A stretch of 64,000 nt of DNA from contig CAKNFJ010000001.1 in NCBI GenBank assembly GCA_930633495.1, positions 4,735,001 through 4,799,000 on the forward strand, read 5' to 3'. A model generated the notes under the pieces. The model worked only from the letters and a program-made list of their open reading frames with translations. It was not told where the DNA came from and searched no databases. Shown one piece after another: positions 28,458-39,245 of this stretch (the first letter of the stretch is position 1; every line of letters starts with the position of its first letter). Position numbers and translations under genes: made by a program. The stretch comes from Hyphomicrobiales bacterium (GTDB lineage Bacteria > Pseudomonadota > Alphaproteobacteria > Rhizobiales > Beijerinckiaceae).

Positions 28458-29501
28458 ATGTCTGATTCATCAACTCCTATCATTGCATTATTTAATCACA
28501 AAGGAGGCGTAAGTAAAACAACAACGGCGTTCAATCTCGGATGGGCTTTGGCGGATCGCGGAAAACGAGTTTTGATCGTAGATGGTGATCCGCAGTGCAA
28601 TTTGACAGGAACCGTTCTTGGCTTCGACGGAATATCTGATTTTTCAGATTTCTATACAAAAAATCCGAACTCAAATATTAGCGATTGTTTAGATCCAGTC
28701 TTCTCAGGGGCTGGAACGGGACTGGCGCCGGCGTCGATCACTGCCACTGGCAATAAGAATCTTTTTCTGTTGGCTGGAAATATTAGCCTAGCCGAGAACG
28801 AAACGCAGATTGCTGTCGCTCTTTCGACCAGTGCTGCGATTCCTGCACTTCAAAACATTCCAGGTTCGATATGCAATTTGCTTCGCATAACCGCAGATAA
28901 TAACGATATTGATGTAGTTATCATTGATATGAGCCCTAGCGTCGGCGCTCTAAATCAATGCTTTTTGATGGGAAGCGACTATTTCATAGTTCCGACGTCA
29001 CCTGACTATTACTGCAATCAAGCTATTTCGTCGTTGGCCAGAGTCGTCCCGAAATGGAATTCGGCGGTCTCGTCGTTCCGCTCCGCGTTGCTGCGCTACC
29101 CGTTCCCCAAGCATCCGCCACGATTTTGCGGTATTATTTCGCAGAGATATCGACCGCGCAATGGAAATCCTGCTTCTTCATTTCAGCAATGGATTGATAT
29201 CATTAAGAAGACGGTTGCTCTAGAGTTGATACCGTCTTTAGCGTCTTAGGGCATGACGATAAGTGCCTCAGATTTCGCGCTAAGTAAGCCGGCAGATTCG
29301 GCCTATAATCTAGCAAATATATCGGATTTTAACTCTCTAATCGCTCAGTCTCAGAAATTCAATGTTCCAGTATTCGCTTTGACTAATAGTCAGATTGAAC
29401 AAGTTGGAAAGATACTTGATACGATGGGCGAGAGTCGAGACAATTTTAAAGAAACGTTCGATAAGCTTGCCGCAAGCGTTGAGATAATAGCCGGCATATA
29501 A
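28458..29501 (+). pseudogene. ParA-type ATPase gene interrupted by an in-frame amber codon
   Basis: The frame encodes a ParA/MinD-like P-loop ATPase: deviant Walker A HKGGVSKTTT at residues 14-22, Walker A' DGDPQCNLTG and Walker B VVIIDMSPS. Codon 264 (29247-29249) is TAG, and the same frame continues at once (GMTISASDF...) for another 83 codons. This continuation contains YNLANISDFNSLIAQSQ and VFALTNSQIEQVGKILDTM, which look like the normal C-terminal part of stand-alone ParA proteins of about 350 residues. One nonsense change thus splits an otherwise intact gene. No ParB or segregation partner is present. The whole gene is AT-rich and uses codons unlike its neighbours, a sign of recent transfer. 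There is no evident ribosome-binding site at 28458. Confidence 0.8.
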
Positions 29502-29530
29502 CTTAAATTAATATTGCGATCATCCGAATT

Positions 29531-29569
29531 TGCAGGCTCGCCTTACTATATCGACGAGCCTGCATTTTT
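29531..29569 (+). terminator. Rho-independent terminator after the ParA island
   Basis: TGCAGGCTCG (29531-29540) pairs perfectly with CGAGCCTGCA (29555-29564), with a 14-base loop followed by five T residues. It ends the ParA transcript 30 bases after the frame's stop. Confidence 0.85.
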
Positions 29570-29644
29570 CAATAACGGTATCAAGGAATGTCGGAAAGTA
29601 TGTCTAACGGGCGAATAAGGCACCCTCGGAGCGCGCTGTAACTT

Positions 29645-32614
<2,970 letters not shown>

Positions 32615-32811
32615 CGGGGCGTCCGTTGCGGTGAAGCGCTACAGATAGGGCAAATGCCGGGCCGTTCCAGCCTCGCGGCGATCTGCCCGGCATGAATAGC
32701 ACGCAGCCGTCCCGGCTGCTGCCGTCGTCCTGACAGAAAACGTCAGCAGCGGCGAGGGCTCGATGTGGGGATCGTCGCACCGATCGCAATCGACATCGGC
32801 ACGCTGCCGAA

Positions 32812-32821
32812 TTATCTATAA
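32812..32821 (+). promoter_or_regulatory. BioR box upstream of bioR
   Basis: TTATCTATAA is an exact match to the known BioR operator of alphaproteobacteria. It ends 3 bases before the bioR start codon, so bound BioR would block its own transcription start or translation region. No ribosome-binding site fits between, so the bioR message may be leaderless. Confidence 0.85.
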
Positions 32822-32824
32822 ATT

Positions 32825-33493
32825 ATGCCGAAGCCTACCGAAGACACCATTGCCGTCCGCATTGCCAGGACATTGGCCGAGCGGATCATCGCCGGCGCGA
32901 TCGAACCCGGCTCCCGCCTGCGGCAGGATCACATCGCCGCGGAATTCGCGACCAGCCATGTTCCGGTGCGCGAGGCCTTCCGCCGGCTCGAGGCGCAAGG
33001 GCTGGCGATCAGCGAACCGCGCCGCGGCGTCCGCGTCGCTTCCTTCGACCTCTCGGAGGTGAAGGAGGTCGCGGCGATGCGGGCGGCGCTGGAGGTATTG
33101 GCACTGCGCCATGCCGCTCCGCATCTCACCGCCGCCATTCTCGACCGGGCCGAGCAGGCGCGCCGCGACTGCGACGCGGCCACCGATGTCCGCACCTGGG
33201 AAGAGGCGAACCGCCGTTTTCACCGCGCGCTGGTTGCCCCTTGCGGGATGAAACGCCTGCTCGCGACGATCGACGATCTGCATGCGGCGAGCGCGCGCTT
33301 CCTGTTCTCGGCCTGGCGTTCGGAATGGGAATCCCGCACCGATCATGACCACCGCACCATCCTCAACGCCTTGCGCAACGGCGATCTGGAAGCGGCGATT
33401 GCGACGCTGGCACGGCATGCCCAGTGGATCGGTGAGCGGCCGGTTCGCACGGCCTCGGGTGCCACGCGCGGGGCCTTCGCCATCGTCGGGTGA
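32825..33493 (+). CDS. bioR: GntR/FadR-family biotin regulator BioR
   Basis: A 222-residue GntR-family repressor. The N-terminal winged helix (LAERIIAGAIEPGSRLRQDH, VPVREAFRRLEAQGL) is followed by an FCD effector domain with metal-site residues in NRRFHRAL, HRTILNAL and the closing AIATLARHAQWIGER. The assignment to BioR rests on two BioR boxes, one in front of this gene and one in front of bioY 330 bases downstream. BioR represses biotin transport and synthesis genes when biotin is plentiful. The only reasonable start is ATG 32825. Confidence 0.88.
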   Translation: MPKPTEDTIAVRIARTLAERIIAGAIEPGSRLRQDHIAAEFATSHVPVREAFRRLEAQGLAISEPRRGVRVASFDLSEVKEVAAMRAALEVLALRHAAPHLTAAILDRAEQARRDCDAATDVRTWEEANRRFHRALVAPCGMKRLLATIDDLHAASARFLFSAWRSEWESRTDHDHRTILNALRNGDLEAAIATLARHAQWIGERPVRTASGATRGAFAIVG

Positions 33494-33520
33494 GGGGACG
33501 CGCGGGGGGCGTGCCACACC

Positions 33521-33655
33521 CTTGTCATTCCGGGGCGCGCCACAGGCGCGAACCCGGAATCCACGATTGGGTGAGACCTTAGGGACTCGGTTGCAGGCGG
33601 TGAGCCCAGTCGTGGGTTCCGGGTTCTTCGCTGCGCGAAGCCCCGGAATGACAAG
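33521..33655. repeat. Intergenic palindromic repeat
   Basis: The ends CTTGTCATTCCGGGGC and GCCCCGGAATGACAAG are perfectly complementary (16 bp), and inner GAACCCGGAATCCACGA pairs with TCGTGGGTTCCGGGTTC. It lies between bioR and bioY and could separate their transcripts. Confidence 0.92.
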
Positions 33656-33770
33656 CGGGGCGCTCGTAGAAGCGATTCTGCTGTCGCCCGCTCCGCGTAG
33701 CGGGTTTATCCCGCCAACGGGCGCCGCAACGAAAGGCACGCTTGCCTTTTCCGCCGAGATATGGACTTCC

Positions 33771-33800
33771 TCATAGATCAAAGATCGAGATTATAGATAA
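33771..33800 (+). promoter_or_regulatory. BioR operator(s) upstream of bioY
   Basis: TTATAGATAA at 33791-33800 is the exact reverse complement of the BioR box. A second, weaker copy, TCATAGATCA, lies 20 bases upstream at 33771-33780 (two mismatches). The pair sits 25-54 bases before the bioY start, a position suited to repression of its promoter. Confidence 0.85.
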
Positions 33801-33824
33801 TTTGATCTCGCCGAAGGAGTGACC

Positions 33825-34391
33825 ATGACCGATCTCGCCCTCAGCCGCCCGTTCAGCCCGCTGCGGCTGGAAAGCCGCTCGCTCGCCTGGCAGGCCGGCG
33901 CCGTGATCGTCGGCAGCCTGCTGCTGGCGCTGTCCTCGCAGATCAAGGTGCCGATGTATCCGGTGCCGATGACCATGCAGACCTTCGCCGTGACGCTGAT
34001 CGGCGCGCTTTATGGCTGGCGGCTCGGCGCCGTCACCGTGATCGCCTGGCTGGCGCAGGGCGCGATGGGCCTTCCGGTCTTCGCCGGTGCCGTCGGCGGC
34101 GCGGCCTATTTCGCCGGCCCGACCGGCGGCTATCTGCTGGCCTTCCCGTTCGCCGCGGCGCTCACCGGCTGGCTGGCGCAGCGTGGCTGGGCTGGCAACC
34201 GCGTCGGCCTCGCCTTCGCCTCGATGCTCGCCGGCAACGCGCTTTGCCTGGTGATTGGCGTGGCCTGGCTCGCGGTACTCATCGGGCTGCCCAAGGCGGT
34301 CGCCGTCGGCGCGGTGCCGTTCCTGCTGGGCGCCGTCCTGAAGTCGGCCCTCGCGGCTGCGACGCTCAAGGCCTTCGCTCCGCGCGGCTGA
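33825..34391 (+). CDS. bioY: Biotin transporter BioY
   Basis: BioY is the membrane substrate-binding (S) component of the ECF-type biotin importer. The 188-residue protein has about six helices, with the family motifs QIKVPMYPVPMTMQTFAV, GALYGWRLG and AGPTGGYLLAFPFAA. AAGGAG five bases upstream supports ATG 33825. No bioM/bioN energy-coupling genes are adjacent, so BioY may act alone or with a shared module. BioR boxes upstream show regulation by biotin. Confidence 0.93.
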   Translation: MTDLALSRPFSPLRLESRSLAWQAGAVIVGSLLLALSSQIKVPMYPVPMTMQTFAVTLIGALYGWRLGAVTVIAWLAQGAMGLPVFAGAVGGAAYFAGPTGGYLLAFPFAAALTGWLAQRGWAGNRVGLAFASMLAGNALCLVIGVAWLAVLIGLPKAVAVGAVPFLLGAVLKSALAAATLKAFAPRG

Positions 34392-34418
34392 GTGACCGCA
34401 GCCGTTCTGAGTTTTGCG

Positions 34419-34450
34419 ACCCGGCGGGCCTCGGCCTGCCGGGTTTCTTT
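34419..34450 (+). terminator. Rho-independent terminator after bioY
   Basis: ACCCGGCGGGC (34419-34429) pairs with GCCTGCCGGGT (34434-34444) with one mismatch, a 4-base loop and then TTCTTT. It lies 28 bases after the bioY stop. Confidence 0.8.
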
Positions 34451-34464
34451 ATGCGGCGTGGGGG

Positions 34465-34575
34465 CGAGCGCGCGACGTCGCGGATGAAATTGGTCCAGAC
34501 GAAGCGGGGATGGATCGTATTGACCCGGATCGGGATGCCGCGCCGCGCGCAACTCGTCGCAGCGTGTTCCCGCGT
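34465..34575 (-). pseudogene. Fragment of a short-chain dehydrogenase gene
   Basis: Read on the minus strand, this stretch encodes RRGIPIRVNTIHPRFVWTNF followed by IRDVA. This is the region after the catalytic YxxxK of short-chain dehydrogenases/reductases (IRVN-x-IHPG-x-x-x-T). The catalytic Tyr/Lys and the Rossmann half are missing on one side, and the C-terminus is missing on the other. It is a small remnant, not an expressed gene. Confidence 0.5.
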
Positions 34576-34696
34576 GCATTCAAGCCTGGGCACAAGACAA
34601 TCCTCCTTGTCAGGATCGTCACGACGGGACCTCCGCCTGCTCTGATGAAGGCGCGGTCAAAATACGGCGTAGTCCGATTTCAAGGGTTCGGATCAA

Positions 34697-35290
34697 TCAG
34701 GCACGATCGAAGGCCAGGAAGCGCCTGCGGTCGAAGCCGGAGGCGCGCATGGCTGCGTTGTTGATCGTCAGGCTGAGGTCGATGGTCGGTGGAGCGAGGC
34801 GTGTCGCCGTCAGCGCTCCGATCTGGCCTTGCGCCCGTTCCAATTCGAGTGCGTAGTCGATCACCAGAACGTCGGCGCCGGCGGCGAGCGTGAGGAGTTC
34901 GGGTGGTGTCGCGCCAAGTGCCCCGAAGGGCTTGAGTGACAGTCCGAGCAAGACGAGCGCGTAGGGGGCCGCCGGGGCGATTTCGACCTCCTGCAGCTTT
35001 GCAGCGCGATGGCGCACGCGACAGGGTGCGCCATTTAGTGTCGTGGCGGAGAACTCCGGAATCTTCGGGTCGATCACGGTAACAGTTTCGGGGCGATTGG
35101 TCAGGAACCCGGTGATCGGCAGGCCGGCGCCACCGATCTCGACGATATGGACGCAATGTCGCACAGCATAGGCCGCGAGGACCTGCCGCACGGCGGCCGG
35201 CGGACTGACGAGATGGGGCAGCATGATACCAGAAGGCGGTGCGGCGGGATCGCGGGCCTCAAATGGTGCGCTTGCATATGGCCCCGCCAT
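34697..35290 (-). CDS. Hypothetical protein with methyltransferase-like Rossmann region
   Basis: A 197-residue protein without a clear family. Residues about 45-75 (HCVHIVEIGGAGLPITGFL, then TVTVIDPKIPEFS) resemble the first two strands of an S-adenosylmethionine-dependent methyltransferase: a Gly-rich loop after strand 1 and an acidic residue after strand 2. Later strands could be ALVLLGLSL and DVLVIDYALE. No catalytic motif is seen. The start at 35290 is uncertain; M23 (LPHLVSPPAAV) is an alternative. It stands alone after a terminator. Confidence 0.55.
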   Translation of the reverse strand: MAGPYASAPFEARDPAAPPSGIMLPHLVSPPAAVRQVLAAYAVRHCVHIVEIGGAGLPITGFLTNRPETVTVIDPKIPEFSATTLNGAPCRVRHRAAKLQEVEIAPAAPYALVLLGLSLKPFGALGATPPELLTLAAGADVLVIDYALELERAQGQIGALTATRLAPPTIDLSLTINNAAMRASGFDRRRFLAFDRA

Positions 35291-35456
35291 TCTCTTAACT
35301 CCTCCCGCCTCTTCGCCTCGACACGGCGCGATCCTTCATGAATGTACGTCGGCCACATCCTCCGTGACCAGACAATCCAAGCTGTCCTTTCTTCGGCTCC
35401 GAAACGCCGGGAGGCGGGCGTCCGCAACGTCGGGAAGAGGTTGCAAACGGCCTCGC

Positions 35457-35540
35457 CGTCATGCTCGCCCTTGTGGCGAGCATCCACGTCTTGAACGCGG
35501 CCTTCGACCAGCACGGACAGGGTCCTGACGGGAGATGGCA
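35457..35540. repeat. Partial palindromic repeat (GGTCG-related)
   Basis: CGTCATGCTCGCCCTTGTGG, then GCGAGCATCCACGTCTT, matches the left arm of the two repeats around the GIY-YIG gene. The right arm is missing. The surrounding 404-base gap (35291-35694) otherwise shows no gene. Confidence 0.65.
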
Positions 35541-35694
35541 GGATTGGATGTCGCCTTGCCGCGCCAATTGAGCGATGCTCCTGAATGGGAGGCCCGGACA
35601 GGGATCAATCGGCCCGCTCCAGCGTTACAGGCCCGATCGAGATAGCGATCCCGTTTGCGGTCTTTGTCACACACTTGATCGGGGAGCGACGACG

Positions 35695-36687
35695 ATGAAG
35701 TCCCTTCTTGGAGTCGCGGCTCTTGCGCTCGGTCTCGGGCTGGGTGCTCCCGCAATCGCCTGCGAACTCGATCGTCCGCTGAAAATGGCGGGCCTTGACT
35801 ATGATTCCGCTGCCTTCCACACCGCCGTCGCCAGCGCAATCGCGGAGCGCGGCTTCGGCTGCAAGGTCGAGCGCGTGCCGGGCGCGATCGCCCCGCTGGT
35901 TAATGGATTGGCGCGCGGCGATGTCGACATCGTCATGGAAATCTGGATGGCGAACCCCGTCGATGCCTGGGCCAAGGCGGCCGAGGCGGGCAAGGTCGAA
36001 CCGCTGGGCACGACGTTTCCGGATGCGAGCGAGGGCTGGTTCGTGCCGCGCTATCTGGTTTTGGGGCCGGACGCCAAGGCGCCGGAGCTGAAATCGGTGC
36101 AGGACCTCAAGCGCTACAAGGCGCTGTTCGCCGATCCCGAGGAGCCGGGCAAGGGGCGCTTCTACAACTGCGTCGCCGGCTGGGTTTGCGAGGGCATCAA
36201 CACCAAGAAGCTCGCGGTCTACGGGCTCTCGGAGGACTTCACCAATACGCGCGGCGGCTCCGGCGAGGCGCTGGTCGCCGCTATCGAGGCCGCGCTCAAG
36301 CGCAAGCGCCCAGTGTTGTTCTACTACTGGGGGCCGAGCTGGCTGCTGGGCGCCTATGATCTCGTCAAGCTGGATGAGCCGCCCTTCGATGCCGGGATCT
36401 GGGCAGAGCTCAAGGCGAGCGACAATCCCACGCGCGCCACCGCCTATCCGGCGAGCAAGGTCGTCATCGGCGCCAATGTCGAGCTGGCAAAGAAGGCGCC
36501 GCAGCTCGCCACCTTCTTCAGGAATTACGGCACAACCAGCGACATGACCTCGAAGATGCTGGCCGAGGCACGCGAAAAGGGTATCGCGCCCGAGGCACAG
36601 GCGGTCGCCTTCCTGAGGACGCAACCCGACATCTGGCGCAAATGGCTGCCGGCCGATGTCGCGACCAAGGTCGCCTCCAGCCTGTGA
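35695..36687 (+). CDS. Betaine/choline-type ABC transporter substrate-binding protein
   Basis: A 330-residue periplasmic protein of the OpuAC/ProX/ChoX family that binds quaternary amines such as glycine betaine or choline. A signal peptide spans about residues 1-22 (LLGVAALALGLGLGAPAIA). The family is indicated by VDIVMEIWMANPVDAW, GWFVPRYLV and RPVLFYYWGPSWLLGAYDL, where tryptophans form the ligand cage. It overlaps the permease gene start (GTGA). No ATPase gene is found in this unit. Confidence 0.88.
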   Translation: MKSLLGVAALALGLGLGAPAIACELDRPLKMAGLDYDSAAFHTAVASAIAERGFGCKVERVPGAIAPLVNGLARGDVDIVMEIWMANPVDAWAKAAEAGKVEPLGTTFPDASEGWFVPRYLVLGPDAKAPELKSVQDLKRYKALFADPEEPGKGRFYNCVAGWVCEGINTKKLAVYGLSEDFTNTRGGSGEALVAAIEAALKRKRPVLFYYWGPSWLLGAYDLVKLDEPPFDAGIWAELKASDNPTRATAYPASKVVIGANVELAKKAPQLATFFRNYGTTSDMTSKMLAEAREKGIAPEAQAVAFLRTQPDIWRKWLPADVATKVASSL

Positions 36688-37541
36688 CGGCGGCTTTTGT
36701 CCCGGACTTTGGCAAGACCTTGCAGGGCGCCGTCAATCGCGCGGTCGATGCCGTCGTCACGGGGTACGGTGACAGGCTCGATGGCATCGGCGCGGTGCTG
36801 ATCGCGCCCGTTCGCCTGGTCGAGGCGGGGCTCCAGTCCATTCCGGTGCCGGCTTTCGTCATGGCCGTCGCGGCGGGAGCATGGCTGGCGACGCGGCGGA
36901 TCGGCTTCGCGCTGGGGATGGCCGCATTGCCGGTGGCGCTGCTGGCTCTCGGCGTCTGGGGCGAAGCGATGCAGTCGCTTGCCCTCGTGGTGGTCGCGGT
37001 TCTCTTCGTCGTGCTGCTCGGCCTGCCGCTCGGCGTCGCGGCGGCGCGGTTGCCGCGGCTCGGTCGCATGCTAGCCCCGCTCTACGACCTGATGCAGACC
37101 ATCCCGAGCTTCGTCTACCTGATCCCGGTGGCGATGGTGCTCGGGCTCGGGCGCGCGCCGGCTCTCGTCGCGACCCTGATCTATGCGCTGCCGCCCTTCG
37201 CGCGGCTGACGGAGCTCGGCCTTCGCGGCGTCGATCCGGGATTTACCGAGGCTTCGCGGGCGCTCGGCCTGAGGCCGCGCCAGAGTTTCTGGCTGGTCGA
37301 GCTGCCGCTGGCACGCCCGACGATCCTGCAAGGGTTGAATCAGGCGATCATGATGGCGCTGGCCATGGTCGTGGTCGCGTCGATGATCGGCGCCAAGGGG
37401 CTCGGCGAGATCGTCCTGCTCGGCTTGCAGCGGGCCGATCCCGGCCTGGGCTTCGTCGGCGGGCTGGCGATCGTGCTGCTGGCGGTGCTGCTCGACCGAA
37501 TGGCGCAGGCCGTTCTCGGCCGACGCCGTGACGCTCGCTGA
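36684..37541 (+). CDS. Betaine/choline-type ABC transporter permease
   Basis: A 285-residue inner-membrane permease of the ProW/OpuAB type. It has about seven helices, the YDLMQTIPSFVYLIP motif and the EAA loop FTEASRALGLRPRQSFWLVE. The preferred start is GTG 36684, overlapping the binding-protein stop (GTGA); an upstream in-frame start would overlap more. The expected third partner, a ProV-like ATPase, is missing: the next gene is a cupin on the other strand. The ATPase may be encoded elsewhere. Confidence 0.88.
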   Translation: MTAAFVPDFGKTLQGAVNRAVDAVVTGYGDRLDGIGAVLIAPVRLVEAGLQSIPVPAFVMAVAAGAWLATRRIGFALGMAALPVALLALGVWGEAMQSLALVVVAVLFVVLLGLPLGVAAARLPRLGRMLAPLYDLMQTIPSFVYLIPVAMVLGLGRAPALVATLIYALPPFARLTELGLRGVDPGFTEASRALGLRPRQSFWLVELPLARPTILQGLNQAIMMALAMVVVASMIGAKGLGEIVLLGLQRADPGLGFVGGLAIVLLAVLLDRMAQAVLGRRRDAR

Positions 37542-37555
37542 GGAACCCTTCGCCC

Positions 37556-38062
37556 TTAGGCTGCGGCGCCGCCTTGCGATCCGCCGTTGCTGCGGAGCAT
37601 GTTGCGCAGCCGATAGGCCAGTGCGACGGGCGCCGGAAAGCGCTTCCGGCAGAAGGCGATCTTGCGGACATAGGAATCGATCCGCCAGGTCGCCCAGGTG
37701 CCGCCGGCGAAATAGCCGATATCGCCCTTCCGCAGGACCCGCTGCGAGCCGTCCTGCGCCGTGACGTGAACCTCGCCCTCGACGATCACGACGGTCTCGT
37801 CCCAGCTGAAATACCAGCGGAATTCGCCGGCCGTGCAATCCCAGATCGCGGTGGTCGCCGCCTCGTCGCCGCTGCGCGAATGCTCGGCGACGCGCGCCAT
37901 CGGTTGCCCGGCGATGATCCAGGACGGCTCGATCGGAGACGGCGTCATCGGCAGATCGTCCAGGGCATGCGCCACGAGCGGCGACTGCTCGACCGGCGCG
38001 ACCACCGACATCTGGCGCAGCATCATCGCCGCAGCCGCGGCGATCGTCATCTTCAGGGCCAT
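37556..38062 (-). CDS. Cupin domain protein (DUF861/Cupin_3 type)
   Basis: A 168-residue protein with a single cupin barrel of the Cupin_3 type, which includes ureidoglycine aminohydrolase-like proteins. The segment WDCTAGEFRWYFSWDETVVI, then VEGEV, fits the first cupin motif, and RKGDIGYFAGGTWATWRI the second. AGGAG just upstream supports ATG 38062. It ends 14 bases from the end of the convergent permease gene. The ligand is unknown. Confidence 0.8.
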   Translation of the reverse strand: MALKMTIAAAAAMMLRQMSVVAPVEQSPLVAHALDDLPMTPSPIEPSWIIAGQPMARVAEHSRSGDEAATTAIWDCTAGEFRWYFSWDETVVIVEGEVHVTAQDGSQRVLRKGDIGYFAGGTWATWRIDSYVRKIAFCRKRFPAPVALAYRLRNMLRSNGGSQGGAAA

Positions 38063-38217
38063 CGATTTCTCCTGCCAACCCAAGGGACGATAGCGCGAGG
38101 CGGTAAAGGCGGCCTTTCCCGAAAGCTCGGCATTGCGAGCAACGGGCAGGGCGGTTCGGCAGCGGAGGCGGCTGGCCGCTCCCGACAAAGCAGGGGACAA
38201 CCGGGCAGAAACGACTT

Positions 38218-38232
38218 GAACAAATAGAGAAC
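38218..38232 (+). promoter_or_regulatory. SOS (LexA) box upstream of ssb
   Basis: GAACAAATAGAGAAC matches GAAC-N7-GAAC, the LexA operator of alphaproteobacteria. It lies 89 bases before the ssb start codon. ssb is a known SOS gene in this class, so damage-induced expression is likely. Confidence 0.8.
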
Positions 38233-38320
38233 ATTGTTGATAGTGGCCCTGCGGGCGCGTAGGGTCCCGCACCGGTCACCCGGCCGGATTGTGTGAAGTG
38301 CGCAGGAAGTGGAGCCTGTC

Positions 38321-38869
38321 ATGGCTGGCAGCGTCAACAAGGTCATTCTGGTCGGCAATCTGGGGCGCGACCCCGAAGTGCGCCGCCTCGGCAGCGGCGA
38401 GCCCGTCGTCAATCTGCGCATCGCCACCTCCGAGACCTGGCGCGACAAGCAGAGCGGCGAGCGCAAGGAGCGGACCGAGTGGCACTCGGTCGTGATCTTC
38501 AACGAGAACCTCGCGAAGGTCGCCGAGCAGTATCTGAAGAAGGGCTCGAAGGTTTACATCGAGGGGCAGCTCCAGACCCGGAAATGGCAGGACCAGTCCG
38601 GCGTCGAGAAGTACACGACCGAGATTGTGCTGCAGCGCTTCCGCGGCGAGCTCACCATCCTCGACAGCCGTCAGGGCAGCTCCGACGAATATGGCGAGGG
38701 CGGCGGTGGCGGCGGCTATATGGACGACCGCTCGGGCGGGGGCTCCTTCGGCCGTTCCGGCGCGATGGGCGGCGGCGGCGGTGGTGGCTCGCGGCAGCCT
38801 GCCATGTCGGGCGGCGGCGGTGGTGGCCGCTCCTCGTCGAGCCATCTCGACGACGACATTCCGTTCTAA
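38321..38869 (+). CDS. ssb: Single-stranded DNA-binding protein
   Basis: The 182-residue protein coats single-stranded DNA in replication and repair. The N-terminal OB fold covers about residues 1-110 ([37 protein letters not shown]). A glycine/serine-rich linker follows, then the acidic tail ending DDDIPF, which recruits partner proteins. The ATG at 38321 gives the standard N-terminus ([10 protein letters not shown]). An SOS box precedes the gene and a strong hairpin follows it. Confidence 0.96.
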   Translation: MAGSVNKVILVGNLGRDPEVRRLGSGEPVVNLRIATSETWRDKQSGERKERTEWHSVVIFNENLAKVAEQYLKKGSKVYIEGQLQTRKWQDQSGVEKYTTEIVLQRFRGELTILDSRQGSSDEYGEGGGGGGYMDDRSGGGSFGRSGAMGGGGGGGSRQPAMSGGGGGGRSSSSHLDDDIPF

Positions 38870-38923
38870 GCGCGATTGCGCGAGGCGCTGGCCGGACGGC
38901 GCCAAGGCTCCGGATGTGCATTC

Positions 38924-38958
38924 ATGACGGCGCGGACAAAGTCCGCGCCGTCATTCTT
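38924..38958 (+). terminator. Strong hairpin terminator after ssb
   Basis: ATGACGGCGCGGAC (38924-38937) pairs perfectly over 14 bp with GTCCGCGCCGTCAT (38941-38954), loop AAA, followed by TCTTTC. The T-run is interrupted, but the stem is very stable. Confidence 0.75.
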
Positions 38959-38959
38959 T

Positions 38960-39245
38960 CGGCAAGGCGGCGGTTGCGCCCCATGGCGCGGCCGTTTGGT
39001 GCTGCTGCACCGGTCGAGGCGAGATATCCGCTGACGCTGGGCGCCTGAATCTGATATCGTTACGTCAACCACACCGGGCCATGCGTGCTCCGGAGTGTTC
39101 CTCATGCTTTCAACGGCATGGGTTGGTGGTCCATATGCGGTTGGCCTATTGCCACCAGTGAATTGCAAGCAAGTCGCTTTCATAAAGCGCAAGCGAAGGT
39201 GATAGATTTCCGGTGAAATTTTTGTAATCGATCTTCTTGAGCGGA
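38960..39245. other. Non-coding gap before the degenerate ABC gene
   Basis: No gene is seen. The last 120 bases become AT-richer and probably contain the promoter of the following gene, but no clear -35/-10 pair stands out. Confidence 0.5.

Noticed and set aside
29247..29252. Amber codon in the ParA gene read as pyrrolysine or programmed recoding
   Set aside because: No pyrrolysine genes or recoding structure is visible in the window, and a plain nonsense mutation is simpler. It is kept as a pseudogene with the alternatives noted.
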